Positions 46,559 to 57,900 of a stretch of DNA of 64,000 bases are shown here, one piece after another. This DNA is from Diprion similis (taxonomy: Eukaryota; Arthropoda; Insecta; Hymenoptera; Diprionidae). The stretch spans positions 2,046,001 through 2,110,000 of the forward strand of contig NC_060114.1 in assembly GCF_021155765.1 (NCBI RefSeq). Direction: 5' to 3'. Positions within the stretch are counted from its first letter, which is position 1. Each line of letters starts with the position of its first letter. Both the position numbers and the translations under genes were made by a program. The notes under the pieces were generated by a model. The model was not told where the DNA came from and searched no databases. It saw only the letters and a list, made by a program, of their open reading frames with translations.

Positions 46559-46882
46559 GTATCACCGTGACGAGCATTCTTCCACCAGATTGCGAATCCT
46601 TGGTATTGACAGCTATGCAGGTATAATTGCGACTTTTTCCTTCCTCAGGCTCACCGACAATTATAGACCAGTCGATCCCACCATCGGAATCACTGAAAGA
46701 AGCAACGCGTTTCCCCTCCGTCATCCACTAACCCTCGTATCCCTGAACACTGACGCTGCAAGTGAAGGAGGCTTCGCTGCCTGCTGTTACATCTTCCGCT
46801 TCTCGAGTTACGTTCATTGTCAGTACCGAAGACTCCATATCAGATTGCGATTTTGGCCTCGCACATAATTGTTTTCTGCGAG
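46559..46882 (-). pseudogene. RTK-2 Ig2 exon with premature TAG
   Basis: 324 nt, co-linear with RTK-1. 'SEASFTCSVSVQGYEG' is followed by TAG (46,728-46,730) where RTK-1 has TGG, then 'WMTEGKRVASFSDSD' and 'SRNYTCIAVNTKDS' continue in the same frame. A single G-to-A type change explains it. Confidence 0.85.
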
Positions 46883-47211
46883 CTGTGAAGTCGTATGGTT
46901 CATGTTCATTGCCGAATTCTATATCGACACCATGTTGTAGGATATTTAATCTGTAAATTGTATTTTGTCTATGATTATCAAAGTCTGTCATCATCAAATG
47001 AAATTCAAAGTTTAACTATTAAAGTCGGAAATGGTGGATTCAAATAGTTGATATGATTCTTTCCTTTATTATTATAGAAATTCTACTTATGGTAACCAAT
47101 AAACTAGGAATAATTGAAGCTTCGCGGCGAAACAATCGGAAAGTTGGTTGTGCGACGATTGCGAACCTCACTTTCGTCACACGAAGTCCAAAGAGTAAAC
47201 TGAATTATTAC

Positions 47212-47508
47212 CTGAATGGTCGGTCGTCACACCTCTCACGACGTCACTCGCACGTCGGTCGGGGCAGAAACAAGCTCGCACCACCAGATCGTAGCTGATC
47301 GGAGGCGAAAGGCGGACGATTGCTTTATCACCGTCCGCAGCCTTAAACTTCTGCCAACGAAAATGTTTTTCCTCCTCGTTGCCGCCTTCCACTGATATCA
47401 GATAGGCGTCGATGCTTTGCCGGAGCTCTGGCGGTGGCTGCGACCATCCGATCGTTACGGTGTCCGTAGTTTTATTTACGATCCTCACAGATGGAACATA
47501 TTCCACGT
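47212..47508 (-). CDS. RTK-2 FN3-2 exon
   Basis: 297 nt, open, three codons shorter than RTK-1 through a deletion around 'RACFCPDRRASDV'. 'VRIVNKTTDTVTIGWSQPPP' is identical to RTK-1. Acceptor ACATAG, donor GTAATA. Confidence 0.82.
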
Positions 47509-47659
47509 CTATGTAGGGATGATAGTTTTTAGAACATTTCACACGATGAGTTGTTCTGTACCATTCTGTACGTTGTTCGCAAGCTGCATGAAGGAGAGAC
47601 TCAATTGTGAAATGAATACCATGAAAAGTGTACCGGCATCGAACGTCGTACCCACGGGC

Positions 47660-49231
47660 TTAAAGACGCGTTTTACACCTCGAAAATGCGGGGATGCAAA
47701 ATCCTATACCGCTCAAGCGATCAGAGTGGGACTTGGGCAGTTGATACCATATTTTGGCAAAAATTGCAGCGTCTTTTCACTTTTTCAAATTAGGAAAAAA
47801 TTTTCACAGATTGGTTACCACCTACAGAAATCGGCCAAATTTTCACAGTTGCACTGAAAGGATCGAACTATCCGGTGTGAGATTCAAATATTAGAGCGCT
47901 GGGCTCGACGACGGTTGGGCACGGTGTCAGTGGGTGGAAGGATATAGATAGCTGGTTTTGACCACACTCTACGAGAAGAAGCCATAGAAGCAACACCTGA
48001 ATTATATACCTCGTAGTTGGCATGTTGAATTTCATCAAATATATTGATCTTTACTCCAGGAATTATTCGAAAAGTACTAGTATTGAATGTGATGTTTAAA
48101 AAAAAACTATTTCATCACCTTGAGATAAATTGAAGTGATAATGAGTCAACATCAAAGAAAAAATGTACAAACGACACGATATGACGATTTGACGACATGC
48201 GTCATTAAAGATTGCATGATTAACTAAATAAATTCTGAAGCCTGATGGACAACTTCAGCGAATAGTAGAAGTTAAGTAAACAGTTATCATTGATAAACAG
48301 AACGAAAGACAAATTAATGTAGAAATTAACGGTAGAAAAGATTATTACATGTATGGCAAAAGCGTATTTTATCTCTATGTGAATGAATGAATATACGAAT
48401 GAATGACGAATTATTAAAATATACTATTTTATCTAAACAAGTTTATACAATTGATCTCAGTAATCAAACATACCAGAAACAAAAGAAAACCAATTATAAT
48501 CGACTTTTTGATATGAATTAATTAAAACTTTCGAATAAATCTACAACTTCGAAGGATTATACATCTCTGTACATACATATATGTGTTTATATTATTTGTA
48601 TGTACAGTGCTCGGTCCTATACAACCCGATATACCCTAAAAAATATCTAAATAATTATTATAGAAAATTAAGGCTCATGGAATTTCCCACGCCATGAGGT
48701 GAGGCAGTCCCAGGCCAAGTCTAAACCAACTTTCTCTAGTTTATGACGTTCAAGTGGTTGACTCTGGGTTTTTTCCCTAACATTTGTTACCGACCTTTCA
48801 CGCATGCCGGTAATTTTTCACTGACATTACACGCATACATTACCGGGATGCGCGTAATGTCGGTAACAAATGTCACCAAACTGAGATTTCGGTGTACTTC
48901 GTAATCGAAAACCAGATCAGCTGCCATTTCGTCATTTGGCCATCAAATCTTATTGGACTGGGCTTAAAATGTGTGTTCCATTACCGCCGAGTGGCATCAT
49001 ACCGGATGGTTCGATCCTTTCGGTGCAACTGTGAAAATTTGGCCAATTTCTGTAGATGATAACCAATCTGTAAAATTTTTTTCCAAATTTTGAAAAAGTG
49101 AAAAGACGTTCCACTTTTTGCCAAAATAAGGCATCAACTGCCAAATTTTCACTCTGATCGCTGGGACGGTGTAGGAGTTTTGCATCCCCGCGTTTTCCAG
49201 ATGTACAACGCGTTTTTACAAGCACCTTATG
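47660..49231. mobile_element. Inverted-repeat element nested in the left end of the P-like transposon
   Basis: Arms of about 225 bp, 47,660-47,875 and 49,002-49,231, are reverse complements (for example CGATCAGAGTG..., TTTTCACTTTTTCAAA). The left arm breaks at 47,876 into TGTGAGATTCAAATATTAG, the start of the solo-LTR family at 62,792. On the right, TTATGGACGG resumes the P-like terminus. There is no coding sequence. Exact ends are uncertain by about 10 bp. Confidence 0.65.
48780..48873. repeat. Strong hairpin, 94 bp
   Basis: ACATTTGTTACCGAC at 48,780 pairs perfectly with GTCGGTAACAAATGT ending at 48,873. The inner sequences (CACGCATGCCGGTAA / TTACCGGGATGCGCG) pair partly. It lies within the nested inverted-repeat element. 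Confidence 0.7.
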
Positions 49232-49345
49232 GACGGAGCGCAAAGTGGCGTTGTAGACGCGGGGCTTATCCCAAAAGACGGGAGGGGAATCAGACCGGAA
49301 GCCATATTGTTAGAAGCCATTTGCGCGCCACGTTCAAAACTGAAT
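49231..49345 (+). repeat. Left subterminal inverted repeat of the P-like element
   Basis: Contains CCCAAAAGACGGGAGGGGA and AGCCATTTGCGCGCCACGTT. Both recur inverted at 59,672-59,767 with a few differences. Confidence 0.8.
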
Positions 49346-49719
49346 AGATGCCATTGACTGAAGTGGATGCCGTTGACTTAAATGTAGATGCAATCATACA
49401 GTGCAACGCATCACGAGTTTAAGAACAACATAAAAAAGCAAAAGGATGGCCGTGATATTGACCAAGTGGTACAGTGGTGACTGTAATATATTAATGTAAA
49501 TTCATGTACTTGGCAAGTATATGTATATGTAGAAATCTGTCGTAAAATATCGTTCTTAAAATTTTGTAGGTTACGATGATCTAAACATTTATATCTCAAC
49601 GCATTCGAATTCGGTTTATTCGTTTGGTAGTAATCACGGCCCTATAATATTTATAAACTATGAAAAATACGTGCTACACTCATATAATTATTATTTTAGT
49701 CGTTAGTTTTGGACACAAC

Positions 49720-52700
49720 ATGCCTCACCGTCTTGCCATAGGTTGCGTTAATAGGTCCAACAGAAAAAGCAGGTCCAAGTTAGAGCATGAAATACACAAC
49801 AAAATTACATTTCTTGCGTAGGTCACATGTAAAAATTACAAATTTCATAGCGAAGGCCTCAGTATTATATTTCATTTGTACGTACATTTTAAAATGTAGT
49901 AATAAAATAAAGGCATATATGGCTCGAGCGAATGGGATTGACGGAAGCTTCTTCACCAAAATCCTCATTTTCATGTTCGCATCACTTTTCAAGCGAATCA
50001 TTCTATCGAACTTCTGTGGACAGACGTAGGCTTAAAAATGATGCTGTTCGAATTGTGAGTTTCATATACTCTTTGTCAGATTGTCCTATCTGAGTATTGA
50101 ATGATTTTCAGTTGTGCAAATGTGAATTATGTGTTTTTATAGGTCCGTGCAGTTTCTGATGAGTCTAATACTGTAACTGACAAAGAAGTAGATGTGGTGT
50201 TAAAAGAAATACGCATGAATATTGACACAAATATCAAACATAAGCGCTCAACAAGTGATGCAGCCTTTAGTATGGATGAGGTTAAAAAAACAATATCAAA
50301 AAAGCTGAAATTACATGATGCATATATTGACGGAGAAACAACCACATGCCCCAGAGAGCATGCAGCTCTTACTGTACATGATGTTCAAGAATCGACAAGT
50401 TTCAGGCATCAAGAAAACCAGGAAAATGCTATTCGTAAATCATTAATCTTAATCACATGCCATGTAATCATCCGTATGTATAGGAATGTTGTTGCGATAG
50501 GTAACAATTATCGTTCAATTTTCATCTTTTCAGCAGCTAAGGACTGTCATAACATGAAAGACTTGTCTTCTCAAACACCGCTACCACCAAAATCAGCTGA
50601 TAAAGCCACGTCAATTTCAAAGTTACTTGTTCTCAATTCTCCAACAAAGTTACGCTTACGCAGAATAATAAAACAGCAAAAAACCTCTCATCAGCAACGG
50701 AAAAGAGATTTAAAACAAGGGACTCGGCTAAAAGAAAAACGAATCGCTTCGTTGAAGAACGTGTTGTCGGACTTGAAGAAACATAACAAAGTCACAGATG
50801 AAGAGCTGGATACTTTAACAAATATAAGTACGTCAACTAAAAATCTACCGAAACGTGTTGTAACAAAAAATAAGCATGGCGTGCAACCAAAAAAGTTCGC
50901 ACTTGAGCTACGCTCATTTGCTTTAACCTTGCGTTACTATTCACCACGTGTTTACAATTATGTACGTGAAAAATTTGACTCGTGCTTACCGCATCCTAAG
51001 ACGTTGTCCAAGTGGTATGGATCAGTGAATGGGGAACCTGACTTCAACACTGAATCTTTTAATGCTATCGAAGACCGTGCTAACATAGTAGATAATTTAT
51101 TGGTTGGTTCTCTGGTTTTTGATGAGATGTCTATACGCCGGCACTTCGAGTATGATGGACAGAAGTTCAGTGGCTATGAGGATATGGGTAACAATATCAC
51201 TACCGATACACAAACCATTGCGAAAGATGCTCTAGTATTTTTGTTTGCATGTATAAATAGTTCATGGAAAATACCGGTCGGCTTTTTCTTAACCGGTGGC
51301 ATAAATGCGAATCAAAAAGTTACTCTAGTCCAACGATGTTTAACCATGCCGCAAGAATCTGGTGTAAAGGTGATTTCCGTAACACTTGATGGAGCTCCCG
51401 CCAACATTTCTATGGCAAAACAACTCGGTTGTAAGTTGGACGACCCTACTACTCCTCAACCAAAGTTTTTACATCCAGTGACATTGGAAAAACTGTACAT
51501 TATTACAGATCCTTGTCGTATGATTAAACTGGTACGTAACACACTGGGAGATTTGGAATGCTCAATCATGAATGGAAATGGCGACTTGATTTCACGGGTT
51601 TACATAAAAAAGATCCATGAAATACACTAAGAAGAAGAGCTTCATTTAGGCAACAAATTACGCTCAGGCCACATAGCTTATCACAAACAGAAAATGAAAG
51701 CGAAATTTTCCACTCAAGTACTTGGCACATCTCTTGCGAATAGTATTAAATTTTGTAGAACAAATTTGCAGCTCGACTATTTTGAAAACTTTGCACCCAC
51801 TGAAGAATTTCTTGAATTATTCAACGATCTCTTTGATATATTCAATTTGAAAAACTTGACGCAGGCAGGCTACAAAAAGCGAATCTATCCTGAGAATAAA
51901 GCAGCAGTACTCACGAAACTTGACGCATGTCGGAATTACATATTGACTTTAGAAGAAGGCGACACAGGACGCAGTATTCTCAATACACAGCGCAAAATGG
52001 GCTTCCTAGGATTTTTAATCTGTATCGAAAGCCTGAAAGGCATTTTCCACGAACTGTGCGAACTAATAAAAGTACTGACACATTTGCCAACATATAAGTT
52101 AAGCCAAGATCACGTAGAGTTATTTTTTAACCGCATTCGCTCACATGGAGGTCATAATAATAACTCCACGGTTCGACAATTAAAAGCAGCTTTTAAAAAA
52201 GTGCTTATACATTCTGAAATTCGAGACACAGACGCAGTCAATTGTATTCCGCCAGAGAACATAGCCATATTACATGTCACATCCGCACAAAAACCAGAAG
52301 ACATAATCAATTCTTCTACACCTGCTGCCCAACTGATAGGTATATAGTGACCCAGTATTCGAAGTAAATAACACTTCTGTTGTTCTCGATGATCATTCGT
52401 ATCTACCTGATATACGAACTGTATCAGAATTTTCTGATAGGATTATTGTATACATATATTGCCGGTTTTGTCGTCAAACGTTTGAGTAAGGCTCTAATCT
52501 GCGAAACATGTGTCAACGTTTTGTCGGGTACTGAATCAGATCCAAAAAGTGCTCTGATATCATTGAAAAGTCGAGGTGGTTTGCATTATCATTTGCATTA
52601 GTGGCTTTGGAAAACCATTCTGTTCATTTGACGTCAACAATTGCGCGGAAGTACGTAAAAATTAGGCTGTATTATATTGATAAAAAAATTGTAGATGCGG

Positions 52701-52760
52701 CACACAGTAATAGGCATACATTCAATAAGTTAACGCTATTCAGAGGTCAGTGAAAGCTGT
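49720..52760 (+). pseudogene. P-element/THAP9-type transposase, decayed
   Basis: The THAP DNA-binding part starts near 49,720 ('MPHRLAIGCVNRSNRKSR') and continues in another frame at ~49,920-50,054 ('FSCSHHFSSESFYRTS', 'RRRLKNDAVRI': Trp, C..H, terminal AV). It ends at a GT-AG intron (50,055-50,142). The catalytic part, from 50,143, has 'LVFDEMSIRRHFEYD', 'ISVTLDGAPANISMAKQLGC', 'ITDPCRMIKLVRNTLGD' and 'SQDHVELFFNRIRSHGG', the acidic residues of the P family. 50,435-50,533 looks like a 99-bp intron that stays in frame. TAA at 51,628-51,630 and frame loss after 52,347 break it. The C-terminus is recognisable as 'YIAGFVVKRLSKALICETC' and 'TFNKLTLFRGQ'. Intact, it would cut and insert the element. 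Confidence 0.88.
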
Positions 52761-53067
52761 CTGCACAAAAACACTGTTATGCCACTAATACTTTTCTGAA
52801 ACTGTGGTTTTTTATGCTTGTGACTGTTTCTTATAAGTTATTTAAATGTCTGCACCTGATGGACTATAAGGTGTTGTTCACATTATTCCTAATTTTGTTA
52901 CATATTTTTTTAACTGCATGTTATTTGGCATCGATATTTAGTCGTCTTGTACATACTCATACTATTTATACATACTACCTTCATTCCTACTATGAAGATG
53001 ACGGTTTTTTATATGGTATTTCGATAAGGATTTTTGTCACCTTCTGTGAGGATACATTATCCAAATA

Positions 53068-54406
53068 GTCCGGGAGCCAGCGACAGATTTTTGCGACCAA
53101 TTTCTCCTTAGCCGATAATTCGTGAGATGATTAAGATAGTTGTGTCTTGAACCGTAGCGATCGTGATTTCGCGCACCATGGGTGGGTTGGGCGTTGGCGG
53201 CCTCCCACGCACGTAAAAAAAAAAAATGTTTTCAATCATTTCCTCCCGGTTGAAAATTTGTGAGATTATAGTTGGCATAATACTTATTTGAAAAAAAAAG
53301 TCAGCTGGCTATAACGCTGTGGATTATACGTCAGCTGCTCATACGAACATGAAAAAAAAAAAAAAAAAAAATTCAATCATTTCCTCCCGACTGAAAATTT
53401 GACAGACTATAGTTTATATGCTCCTTTAAATAAAAAAAGGAGTCAGCTGGCTGTATGTCGGGGGAAAGATCGTCAGCTGACGCAGTGAAAGTGTCGCGCG
53501 GCAAGGTAGTATGAGCGCCGCTCGCCTATTTAAATACACCAGCTGACGGGGTTTCCCCCGGCATACAGCCAGCTGATTTTTTTTTATTATTTCAAGGATT
53601 ACGTCAACTATTATTTTACAAATTTTCAGCCGGGAGGAAATGATTGAAAAAGTATTTTTTTTTTACGTGCGTGGGAGGCCGCCAACGCCCAACCCACCCA
53701 CGGTCGCGCAGCTGACGATCGCTAGGGTTCAAGACACAACTATCTTAAGGTGCCGCTGACCTGACTTGAAAATATCAAATCGTGACGTCATAAATACGTG
53801 CAGAGCCTCTGAACGTTGAACGGTGAACTAAGGCCGCTGATTTCATTGGCTTGTTCTGTTAGATCCAACCAATGATGTCAGTTATAGATCGAAACATACT
53901 TCTTGTGGACCATAAACGGGCTGCTGTCACATGAAAAACGCGTATACGAATCGAGCCATGTTTACAAAAAAATAACTGATAGTATAAGTTTTCCCGGATA
54001 ACGTGTGTGCTTTTGTACGTGTGAATCTCCCTGGCGAGGGTGAAAGAGATTGTGGAACAGTGCAATCAGTGAATATTCAACATGCGGTAGCTCCGATCGG
54101 CCATGTTTGTTGTCGCGTGATTTTATTCACTTCATCATTCTTTATTATAAACATTATCAGCGATTTGCCTGAGCAGTGACTGAGATTCACACGTACACTA
54201 TTATTCAAGCTACGATTTAAAATATTTCCGAGTAAGATTCATACTCTCGTTATCGCAGGATTCGTATAGGCTTTTTCACCCAATTTCCCCGCTTCTGACG
54301 TCACGAAATATATATATGACACGCCAGGTCAGCGGGGCCTTAATCATCTGACAAATTATCAGCCGAGAGTAAATGATTGACAAAAATAGGTCGCTGGCTC
54401 CCGGAC
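53068..54406. mobile_element. Palindromic foldback element, itself interrupted by a MITE
   Basis: Ends GTCCGGGAGCCAGCGAC / GTCGCTGGCTCCCGGAC, flanked by TA at 53,066-53,067 and 54,407-54,408. With the TTAA element (53,749-54,339) set aside, the two arms pair for several hundred bases, including TGATTAAGATAGTTGTGTCT and TGGGTTGGGCGTTGGCGGCC. The left arm contains a local duplication of a CAATCATTTCCTCCCG...CAGCTGGCT unit (about 53,236-53,330 and 53,372-53,460). The centre near 53,450-53,580 is CAGCTGAC-rich. No coding sequence. Confidence 0.87.
53749..54339. mobile_element. TTAA-flanked MITE, 591 bp, piggyBac-type target
   Basis: Flanked by TTAA (53,745-53,748 and 54,340-54,343). Terminal repeats GGTGCCGCTGACCTG and GGCCCCGCTGACCTG (reverse complement of the right end) extend imperfectly to TCGTGACGTCA, about 50 bp in. 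Removing it with one TTAA makes the right arm of the surrounding foldback continuous with its left arm. Confidence 0.85.
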
Positions 54407-54655
54407 TAAAATATTTCCACGTAATGAACGTAATTTGCATATTGCTGTTCATTATGTTATATAGGTTTGTTATAACAGAATATTGTCTGTTGGAGATATG
54501 TGGTGGTGTTTTATTCTATATATCTATCTATAATATCCTCATTAACAAAAAATTAAAATTATATACATACGTTTATTTCGTCAAATGCTTTTCGCCAATC
54601 GCGGAGATTCCCTACAACCCCATTTATTTGCAGATATTTTGTACCCGATCAGAGT

Positions 54656-54836
54656 TGTAATGCTTTCAGATTTCCTTAGTCTACGATTCTACTCGATCGC
54701 TAGTTGGGTGGGAAACGTATTCAAACACTCCGTCGTATTGCACACATGTCACTTTATTAGCGTACCGCCATTGTCTGTCGTCTTTTCCCTCTCCCTGCAT
54801 CGCCCTGCCATCTATCGTACTCTACCGGACACTACA
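54656..54836 (-). repeat. 3' LTR of Gypsy-2 (181 bp)
   Basis: TGTAATGCTTTCAGATTTCC ... CCGGACACTACA, same sequence as 59,074-59,254 by reading. It is the downstream LTR for the minus-strand element. Confidence 0.95.
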
Positions 54837-54853
54837 ATCCCTTCTTTCTTTTA
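54837..54853 (-). other. Polypurine tract (Gypsy-2)
   Basis: The minus strand reads AAAAGAAAGAAGGGAT immediately before the 3' LTR, the expected primer for plus-strand synthesis. Confidence 0.8.
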
Positions 54854-54976
54854 AAGTTCTTTCGACATACATTTTAATATTTCTTAGTTATTTCAATACA
54901 ATGCTTATATACTACGATAACGTTTCTTATAAAGGTTTCTTTACTTATGTTAAGTCATAATCATTAAATTCTTCAC

Positions 54977-57900
54977 TTATGTTAAGTCATAATCATTAAA
55001 TCGGTTCGGTGTCTTGATATTTCTTTTAGGTCTTTCTCTCTCCCGTGGCTCCGGTTGTGTCTGAGTATTTTCTTTGGTCGTGCTGAGTTCAGTTGGATTA
55101 TTTTCAACTTTGCCTTCGTCTGCGTCTTGCCTTTCGACGTATTTCTTAAAATGTGTCGAGTTTCGTCGATATTTTGTCCCGTCCGGTGTCTCTGCTACTA
55201 TCGAGTTTCCATCTTTTTGAACCACAGTTAATGGTGTTGACTTGAATGGTGTAGTCAGTTTATTCCTTTTTTGTTGTTGTATTAATACCAGGTCTCCTTC
55301 TGAGATTTGAGTTGGCTTCGCGTTTCTTCTGTCATCGGCATATATTTTCCCTTTTCCTTTATTTAGCCTATCTCTATCTCGGATTTCTTCGTCGTTTGGT
55401 TCGGTGTTTGTTAACGTCAAGTCTGGAAGTTTGGTTCTGATGTTCCGTTTGAACATGAGTTCCGCAGGTGTTACCCCTGTTGTGTTGTGTGGCGTAGTCC
55501 GGTAAGCGAACAGGTATTTCCAAAGTTCCTCTTTCCAATCTTTCCCTGTCGCCTGGGCTATCCTTAGTCGTTTTTCTATTGACCTGTTCTGACGTTCAAC
55601 CTCTCCATTAGCTGAAGGCCATAACGGGGTTGTATAGTGATGATGTATTCCGTGTTCTTCCATGTAAGCCTTAAATTCTTTTTCGATGAATGTCCTCCCA
55701 TTATCGCTTATAATGGTGTTCGGAATTCCATATCGGGCAAATATTACTTTCAATCTTTCTAGTAGTTTACTTGCGGTTATTGACATCATGATTTCTACCT
55801 CATAAAATCGACTATAGTAATCGACCAAAACTAATAGGTAGTGTCCCGATGGAAGTGGTCCCAAAAAATCCATGCTGACTAGTTCCCATGGTCCACTTGG
55901 TAGTGTTGTCCTCGTCATTGGTTCCGGCGGGTCAGGCGCTCCAACTAATTGGCATCCATGGCAAGATTTGCACCATTTTTCCACGTCCTTAGCCAGTGTC
56001 GTCCACCAGACTTTCGTCCGGAGTCTTTGCTTCATTCCAACGATTCCTAAGTGTCCCTCGTGGGCTAGTTCCATTGCTTCTTTGTGTAGACTTCTCGGTA
56101 GGATGATTCGTGTGCCTCGTACTAGGATGTCATCTACTGTTCCTAGTTCATGTTGGATCACTTCGTACATCTTATGTTCCTTTTCCCATTTATTGGTTTC
56201 CAAGCTTCTCTTTATCTTTTGTATTTCTTCGTCTACTTCTGTTTCCTTTTTGATTTGTTCCAGTGTCATTGTTTTAGGAACTGCAGCCTCAACAACGACT
56301 CGTACCAAATCTATCTCCTCTACTTTTGGCTTTCCTTGAAGATCTAGAAGTCTTGACAATGGGTCGGCAATATTGGATCGCCCTGGCTTGTAAATCACTC
56401 TGTATTTATAGGTTAGCAGGCGTAAGACCCATCGTTCTATCCTCGCACAGGGTTTTGATCTCGGTCCGAAAATGACTTCTAAGGGTTTATGGTCCGTGAT
56501 CAGGTCAAACTCGCTTCCATATAGATATAGATGAAACTTCTCACATGCCCATACTAATGCGAGGGCTTCTTTTTCAGTTTGAGAGTACCTCTTTTCTACA
56601 TCGGATAGCGCTTTACTTACATATTTTATCACTCTAGGTCCATCTTTCTGTATTTGGATTAATACAGCTCCAAGACCTACTGGGCTGGCATCTGCAATAA
56701 CTTGTGTTTTCACCCCCTTCTGGAAAAATCCTAATGTCCCTGGTCGGACTATAGCTTTTTTTAGTTCTTGGAAGGCTCTTTCTTGTTCCTTATTCCATTC
56801 GAATTTGTGGTTTTTCTTTGTTAGTCTTCTCAACGGCTCGCTTGTTGTTGCAAGGTCTGGTATGAACCGTGACGAGAAGTTGATAAGTCCAAGAAAACTT
56901 CTGACCTCCTCTGCGTTCTCTGGTGTCCTGAACTCTAGGACTGCCTCAATACTATTTTCTGTTGGTCGTATTCCCTTTTCAGATATGTGATGTCCTAGAA
57001 ATTTTATCTCTCGACAACTAAATTGGCATTTCTCCCCGTTTAAGGTGAGTCCCTTTTCTTCGAGTATTTGCAGAACTTTTCGGAGATTTCCATCGTGTTC
57101 CTCTTGAGTCTGCCCATGTACAACAATGTCATCAAGATAATTGACGACGCCCTTACAGCCTTGAAGAGTCTGCATGATGACCCTTTGATACATTTCTGGC
57201 GCACAGTTTACACCAAACATTAATCTCTTGTATCTAAATAACCCATCTGAGGTACAGAATGTTGTTATCTCTCGCGATTCTTCGCTCAATTCGATTTGGT
57301 GGTAAGCCCACTTGATGTCTAGTTTGCTGTAGATTTTGCTTCCGTTCAGGCTTTGTAGGGTTTCTTCGATGGTACGTATCGGAAAGCGTTCTCTTTCGAT
57401 TGCCTCATTTGCTCTTCGCATGTCAATGCACAGTCTCCATTTGGTTTTTGTTTTTGGTACTAGTTGTGTTGGCGATACCCAGGGTGTCGGTCCCTCGACT
57501 CGTTCGATTATATCCAACTCCAACAGTTCGTTGACTAGTTGTCTTTCTATATCCCTAAGGTGATATGGCAATCTTCTTACGGGTTGGGCTACTGGTATAA
57601 AATCTTTTTTGATTGGTATTTGCAACTGGAAATCTTTCAATTTTCCCAAGCCCGTAAACACGTCCTTAAATTCCTTGTTCCAGCCTTCTGTTGCCCTGTT
57701 CTGTTCTACCGCGTTGATATTCGTCTCAATCTTTAGCACTCCTAACCTCAATGCGGTTTCTTTTCCTAGCAGTGCTCCACCTTCTCCATCAAGAACTACT
57801 ACTTCTGCGTTGACTGCTGTTTTCTTTGTTATTAGTTCAATCTTTGTTTCAAACGCTCCCAATATTTCTAGCGGTTTTTTACTACCATAGGCATAGAGTA

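Noticed and set aside
50435..50533. Coding part of the P-like transposase
   Set aside because: It starts GTAAAT, ends TTTTCAG, is 99 bp (in frame) and its translation is unlike the family, so it is better read as an intron.
55872..56339. 155-codon plus frame antisense to gag-pol
   Set aside because: Shadow of the intact Gypsy-2 polyprotein on the other strand.
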